NCBI GenBank assembly: GCA_036494465.1
Contig: DASXOJ010000176.1
Coordinates: 1 to 64,000 of the forward strand
Reading direction: 5' to 3'
Source of the DNA: CAJCJE01 sp036494465
Lineage (GTDB): Bacteria; Actinomycetota; Actinomycetes; Mycobacteriales; Pseudonocardiaceae
Length of the DNA: 64,000 bases
Shown here: positions 34,019-42,851 of the stretch, piece by piece
How positions within the stretch are numbered: position 1 is the stretch's first letter
How the letters are laid out: each line of letters starts with the position of its first letter
The notes under the pieces: generated by a model
Told to the model about the DNA's origin: nothing
The model's database searches: none
Seen by the model: only the letters and a program-made list of their open reading frames with translations
Program-made: the position numbers and the translations under genes

Positions 34019-35578
34019 ATGCAGGTAGCTATCGGCGCGGACGGGGTCGCAACGCACTGCCCGCACTGCGCGTTGCAGTGCGGTCTCACCGTCCTGCCTG
34101 AACCGGTGCCGACCGTCGTGCCGCGACCGTTCCCCACCAATTGCGGCGAGCTGTGTGACCAGGGCTGGAACGCGTTCGATGAGCCGGAAACCCAGCCAAG
34201 GCTGACGACTCCGCTGTTGCGGGTCGGCGCCGAACTGCTACCGGCCAATTGGCACACCGCACTCGACGTGGCCGCCGCGCGGTTACACGCGCTGCGCGCA
34301 TCGCACGGGTCGGCCGCGATCGGCGTGTCCGGGAGCGGCGCGCTGAGCAACGAGGCCGCCTACCAGCTGGCCCGCTTCGCCCGGCTCGCGCTGGGCACCG
34401 ACCGGCTCGCGTACCCCGGTCTCGGCGGTGTCGCGGCAGCGAGTGCCGTGGTGGAGCGCGCGTTCGGGCTCGATCGCGGGCTGCCGTTCCCGGTGAGCGA
34501 CCTGCGCACCGCGGGCGCGGTCCTGTTGGCGGGCACGAACATCGCCGAGTCCATGCCGCCGTTGCTCAACCAGCTGCGCGGGGTGATGGACGCGGGCGGC
34601 CTGATCGTCATCGACCCGGCGCGCACGCCGACCGCGAAGCTCGCCGCGCTGCACCTGCGGCCGAGACCGGGTACCGATCCGGTGCTGACGCTGGGCTTGC
34701 TGCACTGCGTCGTGGCCGACGGGCTGCTGAAAAGATCCTATGTGGATGATCGGACGGCCGGCTTTGCCTCGGTGTGGCGCACTGCCCAGCACTGGTGGCC
34801 GGAGCGGGTGGAGCGGATCACCGGGGTGTCCGTCGCCGACCAGCGAACCTGCGCGCGGATGCTGGCTCGGGCGTCCGGCGCGTACGTGCTGACCGGGCGT
34901 GGCACGCACCGCCAACCGGCTGCTGCTACCGCGCTGACCGGATGGATCAACCTCAGCCTCGCGCTGGGCCTGCCCGGCTCGCCGGGTGCCGGGTTCGGTT
35001 GTGTGACCGGTCAGGGCAACGGCAGGGGTGTGTGGGAGCAGGGCCGGTTGCCAGGTGCGCGGGACGTCGACGACGTGCGCGGGCTGGTGGTGTTCGGCAG
35101 CCGGAAAGTCCGGCGCGAGCTGGATCTGCTGGTGGTCGCGGACACCGTGCTCTCCGAGACCGCCGCGGCTGCCGACATCGTGTTCCCGGTGACCCGCTGG
35201 GCGGAGAGCACCGGCACGGTCACCAACCTGGAAGGCCGGTTGTTGTTGCGGCACGGTGCTATCCCACCGCCCGAAGGGGTGCGCCCGGATCTGGCTGTGT
35301 TACACGGAATCGCGATTCGACTCGGTCGGGCCGCCGCCGAGTTCCCGACCGACCCTGCCACTGTGTTCGCCGCGCTCACCAGTGCGTCAGTTGGTGGTCG
35401 TGCGGATTATTCCGGGGCGAGCTACCCTCGCTTGATCAGCGGGCAAGCGCTGCACTGGCCGATCTCGGGTCCCAGGCATCCTGGGACGCCTCGATTATTC
35501 CTGCACGGTTTCGCGCACGAGGACGGCCGGGCACGGTTCGGTGAAGTATTGCTGAATCGCGGTCGGAATTCACCGTGA
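34019..35578 (+). CDS. Molybdopterin oxidoreductase, short form lacking the C-terminal domain
   Basis: 519-residue protein related to assimilatory nitrate reductase and formate dehydrogenase catalytic subunits. The N-terminal [4Fe-4S] motif is HCPHCALQCGLTV with the last Cys in NCGELCDQGW. The molybdopterin domain continues to about residue 490 (VIDPARTPTAKLA, VTGQGNGRGVWEQGRLPG, VTRWAESTGTVTNLEGRL). It ends just after the usual HGFAHEDGRARF, where a molydop-binding domain of some 120-200 residues should follow. No such domain is encoded in the 92 bases before the next gene, so it is either truncated or a short natural form. Confidence 0.85.
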   Translation: MQVAIGADGVATHCPHCALQCGLTVLPEPVPTVVPRPFPTNCGELCDQGWNAFDEPETQPRLTTPLLRVGAELLPANWHTALDVAAARLHALRASHGSAAIGVSGSGALSNEAAYQLARFARLALGTDRLAYPGLGGVAAASAVVERAFGLDRGLPFPVSDLRTAGAVLLAGTNIAESMPPLLNQLRGVMDAGGLIVIDPARTPTAKLAALHLRPRPGTDPVLTLGLLHCVVADGLLKRSYVDDRTAGFASVWRTAQHWWPERVERITGVSVADQRTCARMLARASGAYVLTGRGTHRQPAAATALTGWINLSLALGLPGSPGAGFGCVTGQGNGRGVWEQGRLPGARDVDDVRGLVVFGSRKVRRELDLLVVADTVLSETAAAADIVFPVTRWAESTGTVTNLEGRLLLRHGAIPPPEGVRPDLAVLHGIAIRLGRAAAEFPTDPATVFAALTSASVGGRADYSGASYPRLISGQALHWPISGPRHPGTPRLFLHGFAHEDGRARFGEVLLNRGRNSP

Positions 35579-35670
35579 CTTCACTTTTCCGAATTATTCG
35601 CCGACATTGATGTCGAAAAATCCGCCGATCTGGGGTTACGTCAACGGCGTCGGCTCACCAACATGGAGAT

Positions 35671-38241
35671 ATGCGGGCGGAGGGCAGTGAAACCGACGCG
35701 ACCGAACCAACGGCGGTCGCCGACGTGGGCTGCGCGGAATGCGGTACGCCCTTGCCAGGTGGCAACGATCCGCAGCGGAAGTCGGCAGGCGGGCGCCCGG
35801 CGCGCTACTGCTCCAACGCTTGTCGGCAGCGCGCGTTCCGGCGCCGTGCCGCCGCCAAGGAGCAAGTTGCACCCGCGCCGGTGCGGCCATTGGTCGAACC
35901 ACCGGCCGGGGTCACGCTGGTCACCGCGCTGGACAGTTTCGTTGGCCGCAAACAGGAACTGAGCCAGTTGCGGGCGGTGTCCCGCTCCGCGCGGCTGCTC
36001 ACGTTGATCGGCCCGGCCGGAGTCGGTAAGACGCGGCTCGCCTGCGAACTGCTCGGCACCGCCAAAATTGCCGATGTGCGGTTCGTTTCACTCGCGGACG
36101 CCGCAGATGCGGATGCGCTGCATGCCAGAGTCGCATCGGCCACCGGATCCCGGGGCCGGGCAGGCGCGGCGGAACTGGCGCGGGCGATCGGTGCGAGTCA
36201 GCTGGTGCTGGTGCTGGACAGCTGCGAACGCGTCGCGCAGGAGTGCGCCGAACTCGTGGTCACCCTGCTCGGCCGGTGCACCGGGCTGCGCGTGGTGGTG
36301 ACCGCGCGCGAGGAACTGCGGGTGTCCGGCGAGGTGCTGTTCCGGGTGCCGACCCTGCCGCACATCGAAACCAACACCCGCCAGGACCGGGGCGCGCCGG
36401 TCTATTCGGACGCGGTGCGACTGTTCGTGGAACGCGCGCGGGACAGCGACCCGGCCTTCGAGCTGACCATGGCGAACGCCCAGCTGGTCAACGACATCTG
36501 CCATCGGCTGGACGGGTTGCCGTTCGCGATCGAGCTGGCCGCGCGCAGGGTGCGCACCCTGCCGCTGACCTCGATCCTGGCCGGGCTCGTCGATGATCCG
36601 CTCGCCCTGCTGACCGACGGCAGCCGCACCGGCCCGGCCCGGCATCGCGATCTGCGCGCCGCGCTGGACTGGAGTTACGAGTGCCTGGAGCCCGCCGAGC
36701 AGGTGGTGTTCCGCCGGATCTCCGTGCTGGCAGCCGATTTCGGCGTGCCGATCGTGCTCGCCGCGTGCGGCGCGGACGTCGCGGGCGATGGCGAGATGCT
36801 GCGGTTGCTGTGTTCGCTCGCGGACAAGTCCATGCTGGCGCACGCCAAACCGGGCGACGACGGGGAAGCGCGCTTCCACCAGTTGAGCCTGGTCAGCGCC
36901 TACGGCGTCGACAAGCTCAAGGCCGCAGGCGAACTCGCGGCGACCCGGGAGAGGCTGACCGGCTGGCTGGCCGGGTTGGCCGAACCGATCACCGAAAGCC
37001 TGTTCTACAACGGCGCCGACTTCAGCAAGCTGCACCACCAGCGCGAGGATCTGATCGACGCGGTCGAGCGCACCTCGGAAGACCCCGATCACCGCTACGT
37101 GCTGCTCGCGCTCGCGCTGGCCACGGTCTGGCGGCACCAGGACAAGATCACCGAGGGCCGCGCGGCGCTGGCCAAGGCGCTGGACCGGGTCGGCGACCCG
37201 GCCGACCGCGCCGAACTGCTGATCTCGTCAGGGTGGCTGGCCGCGTTGCAGGGTGACGTTGACGAGGCACTGCACTTCACCGAGGAAGCGGTCCGGGTCG
37301 AGCGCGGCGAGGACGACCCGTTCCGGCTGGCCAAGGCGCTCGGCGCGGTCGCCACCACGCGCATGCTGCGGCACGAGGTCAGCGAGGCGATCGTGGCCTA
37401 CCGGGAATGCCTGACCTACGCGGACCCGCTCGGTCAACCGCTGGACGTCGCGCTGTGCAGGCGCAACCTCGCCTGGGCGCTGTTCCAGCAGGGCGAGACC
37501 GAGGAGGCGACCGCGCTGGTCGCGGACGCGCTGCCGATCTACCGCCGCTCCGCGCCCAAGCCGATGCGCGGCGCGGTGCTGCACACCGCAGGCATGCTCC
37601 GGCTGGTCGACGGCGAGGTCGCGGCTGCCGAGATCGCGTTCGAGGAGGCGTTGCGCGGGGTCCCGAACAACGGCTACCAGGTGCCCAACCTGATCGAGGC
37701 GATCGGCCTGGTCGCGGTGCACCGCAACGAGTTCCACCGGGCGCGCTGTCTGTTCAGCGGTGCCGCGCAGGTGCGGCGCAGGCTCGGCATCGTGGCCGAA
37801 CCGGCCTGGCAGAGCAGGATCAGCGAGGCCATCGACAACGCGGACCGCACGCTCGGCCGCACCGCGAGCACGGAAGCGGTCGCGCTGGGCCGCCGGATGA
37901 CCGTGGACAACCTGTTCGCGTACGCGTTGCGCGACGACAAGGACAGCAAGGACAGCAAGGACGCCACCGCGGGCCGCAGCCGTAACGCCGGGCGGCAGAC
38001 CGGGGTGCCGGACTACCCGCTGACCGCACGGGAGGCGCAGGTGGTGAGCCTGCTGGCCAGCGGCCTGACCAACCAGCAGATCGCCGAGAGGTTGCAGGTC
38101 TCGGTCAGTACGGTCAAGACCCACCTGTTGAGCATCCGCAACAAGCTCGGACTGCGTTACCGCACGCAGATCGCGGTGTGGGCGGCGGCGACCGCACCCG
38201 ATTCGACCACCGATCCACGTACCGGACGGCACGTTTCGTAA
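35671..38241 (+). CDS. LuxR-family regulator with zinc finger, NB-ARC-type ATPase and TPR region
   Basis: 856-residue regulator. The N-terminal zinc-finger-like piece (CAECGTPLP then ARYCSNACRQRAFRRR) is unusual for the family. An STAND ATPase follows with Walker A IGPAGVGKTRLACEL and a Walker B-like VLVLDSCERVAQE. About 400 residues of TPR-like helices come next, and a C-terminal LuxR HTH (LTAREAQVVSLLASGLTNQQIAERLQVSVSTVKTH in two overlapping pieces). The linker before the HTH contains a short repeat (DKDSKDSKD). Such regulators sense ligands or protein partners and control antibiotic or catabolic genes; the target is unknown. Confidence 0.9.
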   Translation: MRAEGSETDATEPTAVADVGCAECGTPLPGGNDPQRKSAGGRPARYCSNACRQRAFRRRAAAKEQVAPAPVRPLVEPPAGVTLVTALDSFVGRKQELSQLRAVSRSARLLTLIGPAGVGKTRLACELLGTAKIADVRFVSLADAADADALHARVASATGSRGRAGAAELARAIGASQLVLVLDSCERVAQECAELVVTLLGRCTGLRVVVTAREELRVSGEVLFRVPTLPHIETNTRQDRGAPVYSDAVRLFVERARDSDPAFELTMANAQLVNDICHRLDGLPFAIELAARRVRTLPLTSILAGLVDDPLALLTDGSRTGPARHRDLRAALDWSYECLEPAEQVVFRRISVLAADFGVPIVLAACGADVAGDGEMLRLLCSLADKSMLAHAKPGDDGEARFHQLSLVSAYGVDKLKAAGELAATRERLTGWLAGLAEPITESLFYNGADFSKLHHQREDLIDAVERTSEDPDHRYVLLALALATVWRHQDKITEGRAALAKALDRVGDPADRAELLISSGWLAALQGDVDEALHFTEEAVRVERGEDDPFRLAKALGAVATTRMLRHEVSEAIVAYRECLTYADPLGQPLDVALCRRNLAWALFQQGETEEATALVADALPIYRRSAPKPMRGAVLHTAGMLRLVDGEVAAAEIAFEEALRGVPNNGYQVPNLIEAIGLVAVHRNEFHRARCLFSGAAQVRRRLGIVAEPAWQSRISEAIDNADRTLGRTASTEAVALGRRMTVDNLFAYALRDDKDSKDSKDATAGRSRNAGRQTGVPDYPLTAREAQVVSLLASGLTNQQIAERLQVSVSTVKTHLLSIRNKLGLRYRTQIAVWAAATAPDSTTDPRTGRHVS

Positions 38242-38341
38242 CGCGGGACGACCTCGGTCGGCCGGTCGATGTGCCGCGACGAAACCCTCACGCACAATCA
38301 CGGTCGGGCGACCCGGCCCACGTCGATAGGGGATCACGCGC

Positions 38342-39718
38342 ATGATGCCAACCGCGAGGCCGACCGGGCGCCGTGCGCTCGGGGCCTGCGCCATCGCCAT
38401 GACCGTGACCCTGGCGATCGCCGGTTGTGCCGGTGCGGGCGGCAGCGGCGCGAGCGGCGGCAATCCAGGCGTGAGCAAGTCGAACTGCTTCCTGACCTCG
38501 ACCAGCGCGCCCGCGCCGAACCACGGCGGCTCGTCGAGCGCGCCGGTGAGCATCTCGTTCATGGAGACCATGGTCGGCGGCTCGCTCAAGCCGGCGCTGC
38601 AGACGTTGACCACCAGGTTCGAGCAGGCCAACCCGAACATCACCGTCGATCTCCAGCCATCGCCGGACTACGGCACGCTGGAGACCAACGAGCGCAACGC
38701 GGTCGGCGCGCACAAGGCGCCCACCATCGGTCAGGCATACGAGGGCGTTGTCGCGGACTTCGCGCGCAGCGGCGTGATCGACCCGCTGAACTCCTACGCG
38801 GGCAACGCAGCGTCCACTTTGTACAAAGGCGTGCAGGACGACCTGAAGCTCTGCGACGGCAACACCTGGAGCTGGCCGATCTCCAAGAGCGTCTACGTGC
38901 AGTTCTACAACAAGAACATGCTCGCCGCCGCCGGTCAGCAGGTGCCGAAGACCTGGGACGAGTTCGCGACGACCGCGAAGGCGGTGTCGAAGAACGGGGT
39001 GACCGCGATCAGCATCGACCCGGGCGGGGTCGGTGACATCAGCGCGGGCGAGATCTGGCTGGAGAACCTGGCGCAGGCCAACGGCACCCCGGTCTTCGAC
39101 AAGGACGGTCAGCCGCAGTTCAACAGCGCGGCAGCGGTGAAAGCCATGACCTACCTGGCCGATCTGAAGAAGGCGGGCGCGCTGGCCACCGGCAAGGGCT
39201 ACCCGGGTTCGACCGCCTTGGGCGCGCAGAAGGGCCTGTTCGACATCGTCTCGGTCGCCGGGTACAGCTACGAGCAGCAGGCAGCGGGCGGGCGGTTCAC
39301 CCTCGGCGCCGCCGACCTGCCCACCGGTCCGGCCGGTGCGGCGAACCAGATGAGCGGCGGCAACCTGGTGATCTTCTCGCAGGCCAGCCCCGCGCAGAAG
39401 GCGGCGGCCTGGAAGTACCTGGCTTTCCTGAGCTCCGCGCAGTCGCAGGCGTACTGGTCCTCGACGACCGGGTACGTGCCGGTGACCCCGCAGGCGCTGC
39501 CGCTGATGACCGGCTTCACCGCGCAGAACCCGTGGATGATCACTGCCGCGAACGCGTTGCAGCACTCCGCAGGCAGCGTGCCTGCGCCCTGGGGCGACAA
39601 GACCCAGTACGAACTCGGAATCGCGCTGGCGAACGTGTTGCAGAGCGGCGCGGATCCCAAGAGCGCGCTGGACACCGCGCAGCGGGCCGCCGCCAAGGAC
39701 GTGCAAGCGGCCAGCTAG
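38342..39718 (+). CDS. Extracellular solute-binding lipoprotein (ABC transporter family 1)
   Basis: 458-residue lipoprotein with lipobox LAIAGCAG. The body matches binding proteins for sugars or glycerol-3-phosphate: VSISFMETMVGGSLKPALQTLTTRFEQANPNI at the N-lobe, PISKSVYVQFYNKNML, and SGGNLVIFSQASPAQKAAAWKYLAFL near the C-terminus. No permease or ATPase gene is nearby, so it is an orphan receptor. AGGGGATC precedes the ATG. The MBL-fold gene follows after 89 bases on the same strand. Confidence 0.9.
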   Translation: MMPTARPTGRRALGACAIAMTVTLAIAGCAGAGGSGASGGNPGVSKSNCFLTSTSAPAPNHGGSSSAPVSISFMETMVGGSLKPALQTLTTRFEQANPNITVDLQPSPDYGTLETNERNAVGAHKAPTIGQAYEGVVADFARSGVIDPLNSYAGNAASTLYKGVQDDLKLCDGNTWSWPISKSVYVQFYNKNMLAAAGQQVPKTWDEFATTAKAVSKNGVTAISIDPGGVGDISAGEIWLENLAQANGTPVFDKDGQPQFNSAAAVKAMTYLADLKKAGALATGKGYPGSTALGAQKGLFDIVSVAGYSYEQQAAGGRFTLGAADLPTGPAGAANQMSGGNLVIFSQASPAQKAAAWKYLAFLSSAQSQAYWSSTTGYVPVTPQALPLMTGFTAQNPWMITAANALQHSAGSVPAPWGDKTQYELGIALANVLQSGADPKSALDTAQRAAAKDVQAAS

Positions 39719-39807
39719 CTCTTCCCCGTTCTGCCACCTCCACCGGACACCGACTGATTTCGGCTGCCCGGCGCTGACCCCTACCCGCGGAAAGGCGGCC
39801 CTGACCC

Positions 39808-41103
39808 ATGGCGAGCATCGAATTCTGGGGCGGCTTGGGCGTCATCGGATCCAGCAAGATCATGGTCGACGACGGGGTCAACCGGGTGCTGCTGGACATC
39901 GGTCTGGACAACCCGGTCGGCGCCGACCTGTTCCGCGCTCCAGTGCGCGCCCGCGAGGGCCGGGAACTGGCCGATCGGCTGCGGGTCGGTGCCGCGCCGC
40001 GCATTCCCGGGTTGTTCGAGCCGTCGCTGCTCGACCCGGGCGACCCGATCGCCGAACCTGTCGGCGATCCGGCCGCGACGCAGGTCTTCGTCAGTCACCC
40101 GCACCTCGACCACGCGGGCCTGGCCGGTTACGTGCGGCGCGAGATCGGGGTGCACACGCACACCGACGCGGTGGACCTGCTGGACGCGTTGCAGGCGGCC
40201 GGGATCGGCCTGCCATGCGGGCATCCGCGCTGGCGGCGGCTGGTCGACGGGCAGGTCGTCGAGGTAGGCGCGATCGAGGTGGAGTGCGTCGCGGTCGACC
40301 ACGACGTGCCGGGCGCGTGCGGATTCCTGGTGCGTACCAAGGACGGCACCCTCGCCTACACCGGCGACATCCGCTTCCACGGCCGCCATCCCGAGCGTAG
40401 CGAAGAGTTCGTGCGCCGGGCGCGTGACGCGGACGTGCTGGTCATGGAGGGCACCACGCTCTCGTTCTCGCCCGCGGAGGGGCCGCAGCGCAGCGAGGGA
40501 GACGTGCTGGCCTCGTTCAAGACGATCATGGACGCAGCCGACGGGCTGGTGCTGATCGCGTTGTATCCGATGGACATCGAGCGGATCGCCGAGTGCTCCT
40601 CGGCCGCCGCCGCTGCCGGGCGGACCATCCTGTGGCCCGCGCCGCTCGCGTCGGCCCTGCGCAGGCTCGGCATCGCCGAGGCGACCAACCTGGCCACCGA
40701 CGGGCACGAGGGCGTCGAACTGGCCGCAGTGCACGCCAAACCGGGCGCGTTCATCGTTCAGCCCGACCCCGCCGACCTACCCGGTCTGCTCGACCTGCCG
40801 CTGAAACCCGGCGACGTGTTCGTGCACGCGGGCGGCGAGCCGCTCGGCGAGTTCGACCCGCGCTGGCGGGTGTTCCGGGACTGGCTGGCCTGCCTGCACG
40901 TGGAGTTGCACGAGATCGGCAGCGGCGGGCACGCGTCCCCGGACGAACTGCACGCCATGGTCGAGCGGATCCGGCCGAGGGTGGTCTTTCCGGTGCACAC
41001 CTTCGAGCCGGGCCGGCTCTCGCCCGCATTGGGTATTCAGCGCGTGGTAGCACGTTACGGAACGCGTTATTCCTTTTCTGGCCAAGACAAGAAATTGACG
41101 TGA
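39808..41103 (+). CDS. MBL-fold metallohydrolase (RNase J-like)
   Basis: 431-residue metallo-beta-lactamase-fold protein. The metal-binding motif is FVSHPHLDHAGLAGY, with further ligands in AVDHDVPGACGFLV and AYTGDIRFHGRHPE. A beta-CASP-like insertion is followed by GSGGHASPDELHAMVERIRPRVVFPVHTFEP, the C-terminal histidines of RNase J/CPSF-like enzymes. Could act on RNA or a small phosphoester; substrate not shown. Stands downstream of the binding lipoprotein and may be co-transcribed with it. Confidence 0.85.
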   Translation: MASIEFWGGLGVIGSSKIMVDDGVNRVLLDIGLDNPVGADLFRAPVRAREGRELADRLRVGAAPRIPGLFEPSLLDPGDPIAEPVGDPAATQVFVSHPHLDHAGLAGYVRREIGVHTHTDAVDLLDALQAAGIGLPCGHPRWRRLVDGQVVEVGAIEVECVAVDHDVPGACGFLVRTKDGTLAYTGDIRFHGRHPERSEEFVRRARDADVLVMEGTTLSFSPAEGPQRSEGDVLASFKTIMDAADGLVLIALYPMDIERIAECSSAAAAAGRTILWPAPLASALRRLGIAEATNLATDGHEGVELAAVHAKPGAFIVQPDPADLPGLLDLPLKPGDVFVHAGGEPLGEFDPRWRVFRDWLACLHVELHEIGSGGHASPDELHAMVERIRPRVVFPVHTFEPGRLSPALGIQRVVARYGTRYSFSGQDKKLT

Positions 41104-41609
41104 AACACAGAAAAATGTCATCAGTGCGCTTACTATCTTTGGTGTGTTAGCCGTATCGTTCAGTGGGGTTAAGGGGAACGAACGGCTCCGTTCCGGCGGC
41201 GGGTGCGTCCCCATTGCGTCACGGGTGGGGGATGGCGGGGGAGCCGGTAACGAAAGGCGGGTTTCGTCTCGCCGCGCTCATCTGAGCCGATGCGGGGACG
41301 AACAGGGCGAAACTCGCGAAGTGTGCGATTGATCGTTTGCGCTGACGACTCTTCCGTGCAGCTCAGCAGGGCTCTTGTCGGCAAAAATGCCACGTCGGAC
41401 CAGGGGTGGCCGACCACGGGCGACAGACCTCCACTGACCGGTCGCCGAGCCGGTTTTGAGCACATGTTTCGTAACAGCACAGGTGGTCATTCGACGGGGT
41501 GATGTCGCGCGCTGCGATCGCAACGACACTGACCATTGCGCACGACAAACGAAGCATCCGACAAATGCCTCACTCATCGCTGGCCGGCCCATTAGCGGAT
41601 AGGTTGACA
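41104..41609. other. Non-coding stretch upstream of the halogenase operon
   Basis: About 500 bases with no supported gene on either strand. The several short open frames have neither ribosome sites nor recognisable products. It is AT-richer near 41100-41150 and 41500-41600 and holds small palindromes (TGCGATCGCA near 41513). The operon promoter should lie here. Confidence 0.5.
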
Positions 41610-42851
41610 ATGGCCGAGACACTGCGAACGAATTCGGCGGAATCAACACCGCGCACGTTCTCGGCCGCGGCCTGCCCGCGTGAGCTGTCTGTATACGGTC
41701 TACTGGTGCGCGACGTGATCACCGCGTCCCGCGAACTGTTCGGCACGCTCGGTGCCGCCGGTCCAGTGCACTGGGATCCCTACGTCGGCGCGTGGCTGAT
41801 CGTCGGACCCGACCAGGTCGCGCAGGTGCTCGGTGACGACCGGTTCGCCCCTCGGCGCCTCGCTGACCAGCAGAAACCCGGCGATGTCGAGCAGATCGCG
41901 ATGACCGAGGTCGCGGCCAGGATGCTGCTGCAACGCGAGGGCGCCGAGCACCTCAAGCTCAAGCGGGTCGTGCAGCGGGTGCTCTCGCCGGGCCGGATCA
42001 AGGCCCTGGAACCATTCATGCGCGAACTGGCCGACGAGCTACTACCGGACGGTCAACCGCTCGTCATCGACTTCGCCGCGACCGTCGCGCGCACCTTCCC
42101 GCTGTTCGTGCTGGCCCGGCTGCTCGGCATCCCGCGCGCGGACCTGCCGATGGTGCTGGCCGGTTCGGACGCGATGACCCAGATCGTCAGCGGCCTGCAC
42201 TACACCGTCGACCCTGGCGTGCATGCCAAGGCGCGCAAGCTGTTCGACTACGCGCTGGACCTGGTGCGCGAGCGCCGGGCCCGGCCAGGTGACGACGGCG
42301 CGAGCGCGTTCGTCATCGCCGCCGACGCGGCGGGCGGGTACGACGACATCGACATCGCGGCGAACCTGATGATGCTCATCGCCTCCGGTCACCAGACCAT
42401 GCCCGGGTTCCTCGGCATCGCGGTGCACGACGCGCTGCGCGCGGGCGCCGAACTGGGCGAGGTCAACCGGGCGCTGGCCGAGGTCACCCCGTCCCGGTTC
42501 GTCGGCAGGGTTGCCAGCGAACAGGTTGTCGTCGGTGACTGTCGGATCGAACCCGGTGACGCCGTGCTGGTGTTGCTGGCCGCGGCCAACTGGGCGATGT
42601 CTGCCCAAAATGACAACAACAACGAAGAATCCGGACCCCTGCGGCATTTCGCCTTCGGACACGGCCGGCATCGCTGCGCCGGTGCGGCCATGGCGGAGCT
42701 GGAAGGCGCTGTGTTGTTCGACAAAGTCCGCGCGCTGTGGCCCGAAGTACGTATCTCCACCGATGCCCAACCCTCATGGAACAACAACGCCAACCTCCCC
42801 GCACTGACCAGTCTGCCGATCGAGATCGGAACATCATGGACAATCGGGTGA
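41610..42851 (+). CDS. Atypical cytochrome P450 without ExxR motif
   Basis: 413-residue P450-like protein. The haem-cysteine loop FAFGHGRHRCAGAAMAE is canonical. The I-helix reads LIASGHQTMPGFLG, with Gln in place of the usual Glu. In the K-helix the sequence RALAEVTPSRFVGR stands where E-x-x-R is normally invariant, and no such pair is present. A few other P450s lacking ExxR are known. Start placed at ATG 41610. First gene of a five-gene operon; it overlaps the halogenase by 16 bp. It may oxidise the carrier-bound substrate, or have a binding role. Confidence 0.88.
   Translation: MAETLRTNSAESTPRTFSAAACPRELSVYGLLVRDVITASRELFGTLGAAGPVHWDPYVGAWLIVGPDQVAQVLGDDRFAPRRLADQQKPGDVEQIAMTEVAARMLLQREGAEHLKLKRVVQRVLSPGRIKALEPFMRELADELLPDGQPLVIDFAATVARTFPLFVLARLLGIPRADLPMVLAGSDAMTQIVSGLHYTVDPGVHAKARKLFDYALDLVRERRARPGDDGASAFVIAADAAGGYDDIDIAANLMMLIASGHQTMPGFLGIAVHDALRAGAELGEVNRALAEVTPSRFVGRVASEQVVVGDCRIEPGDAVLVLLAAANWAMSAQNDNNNEESGPLRHFAFGHGRHRCAGAAMAELEGAVLFDKVRALWPEVRISTDAQPSWNNNANLPALTSLPIEIGTSWTIG

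Noticed and set aside
41144..41502. Possible small genes before the halogenase operon
   Set aside because: Several open frames of 60-120 codons exist on both strands but none has a ribosome site or recognisable sequence.
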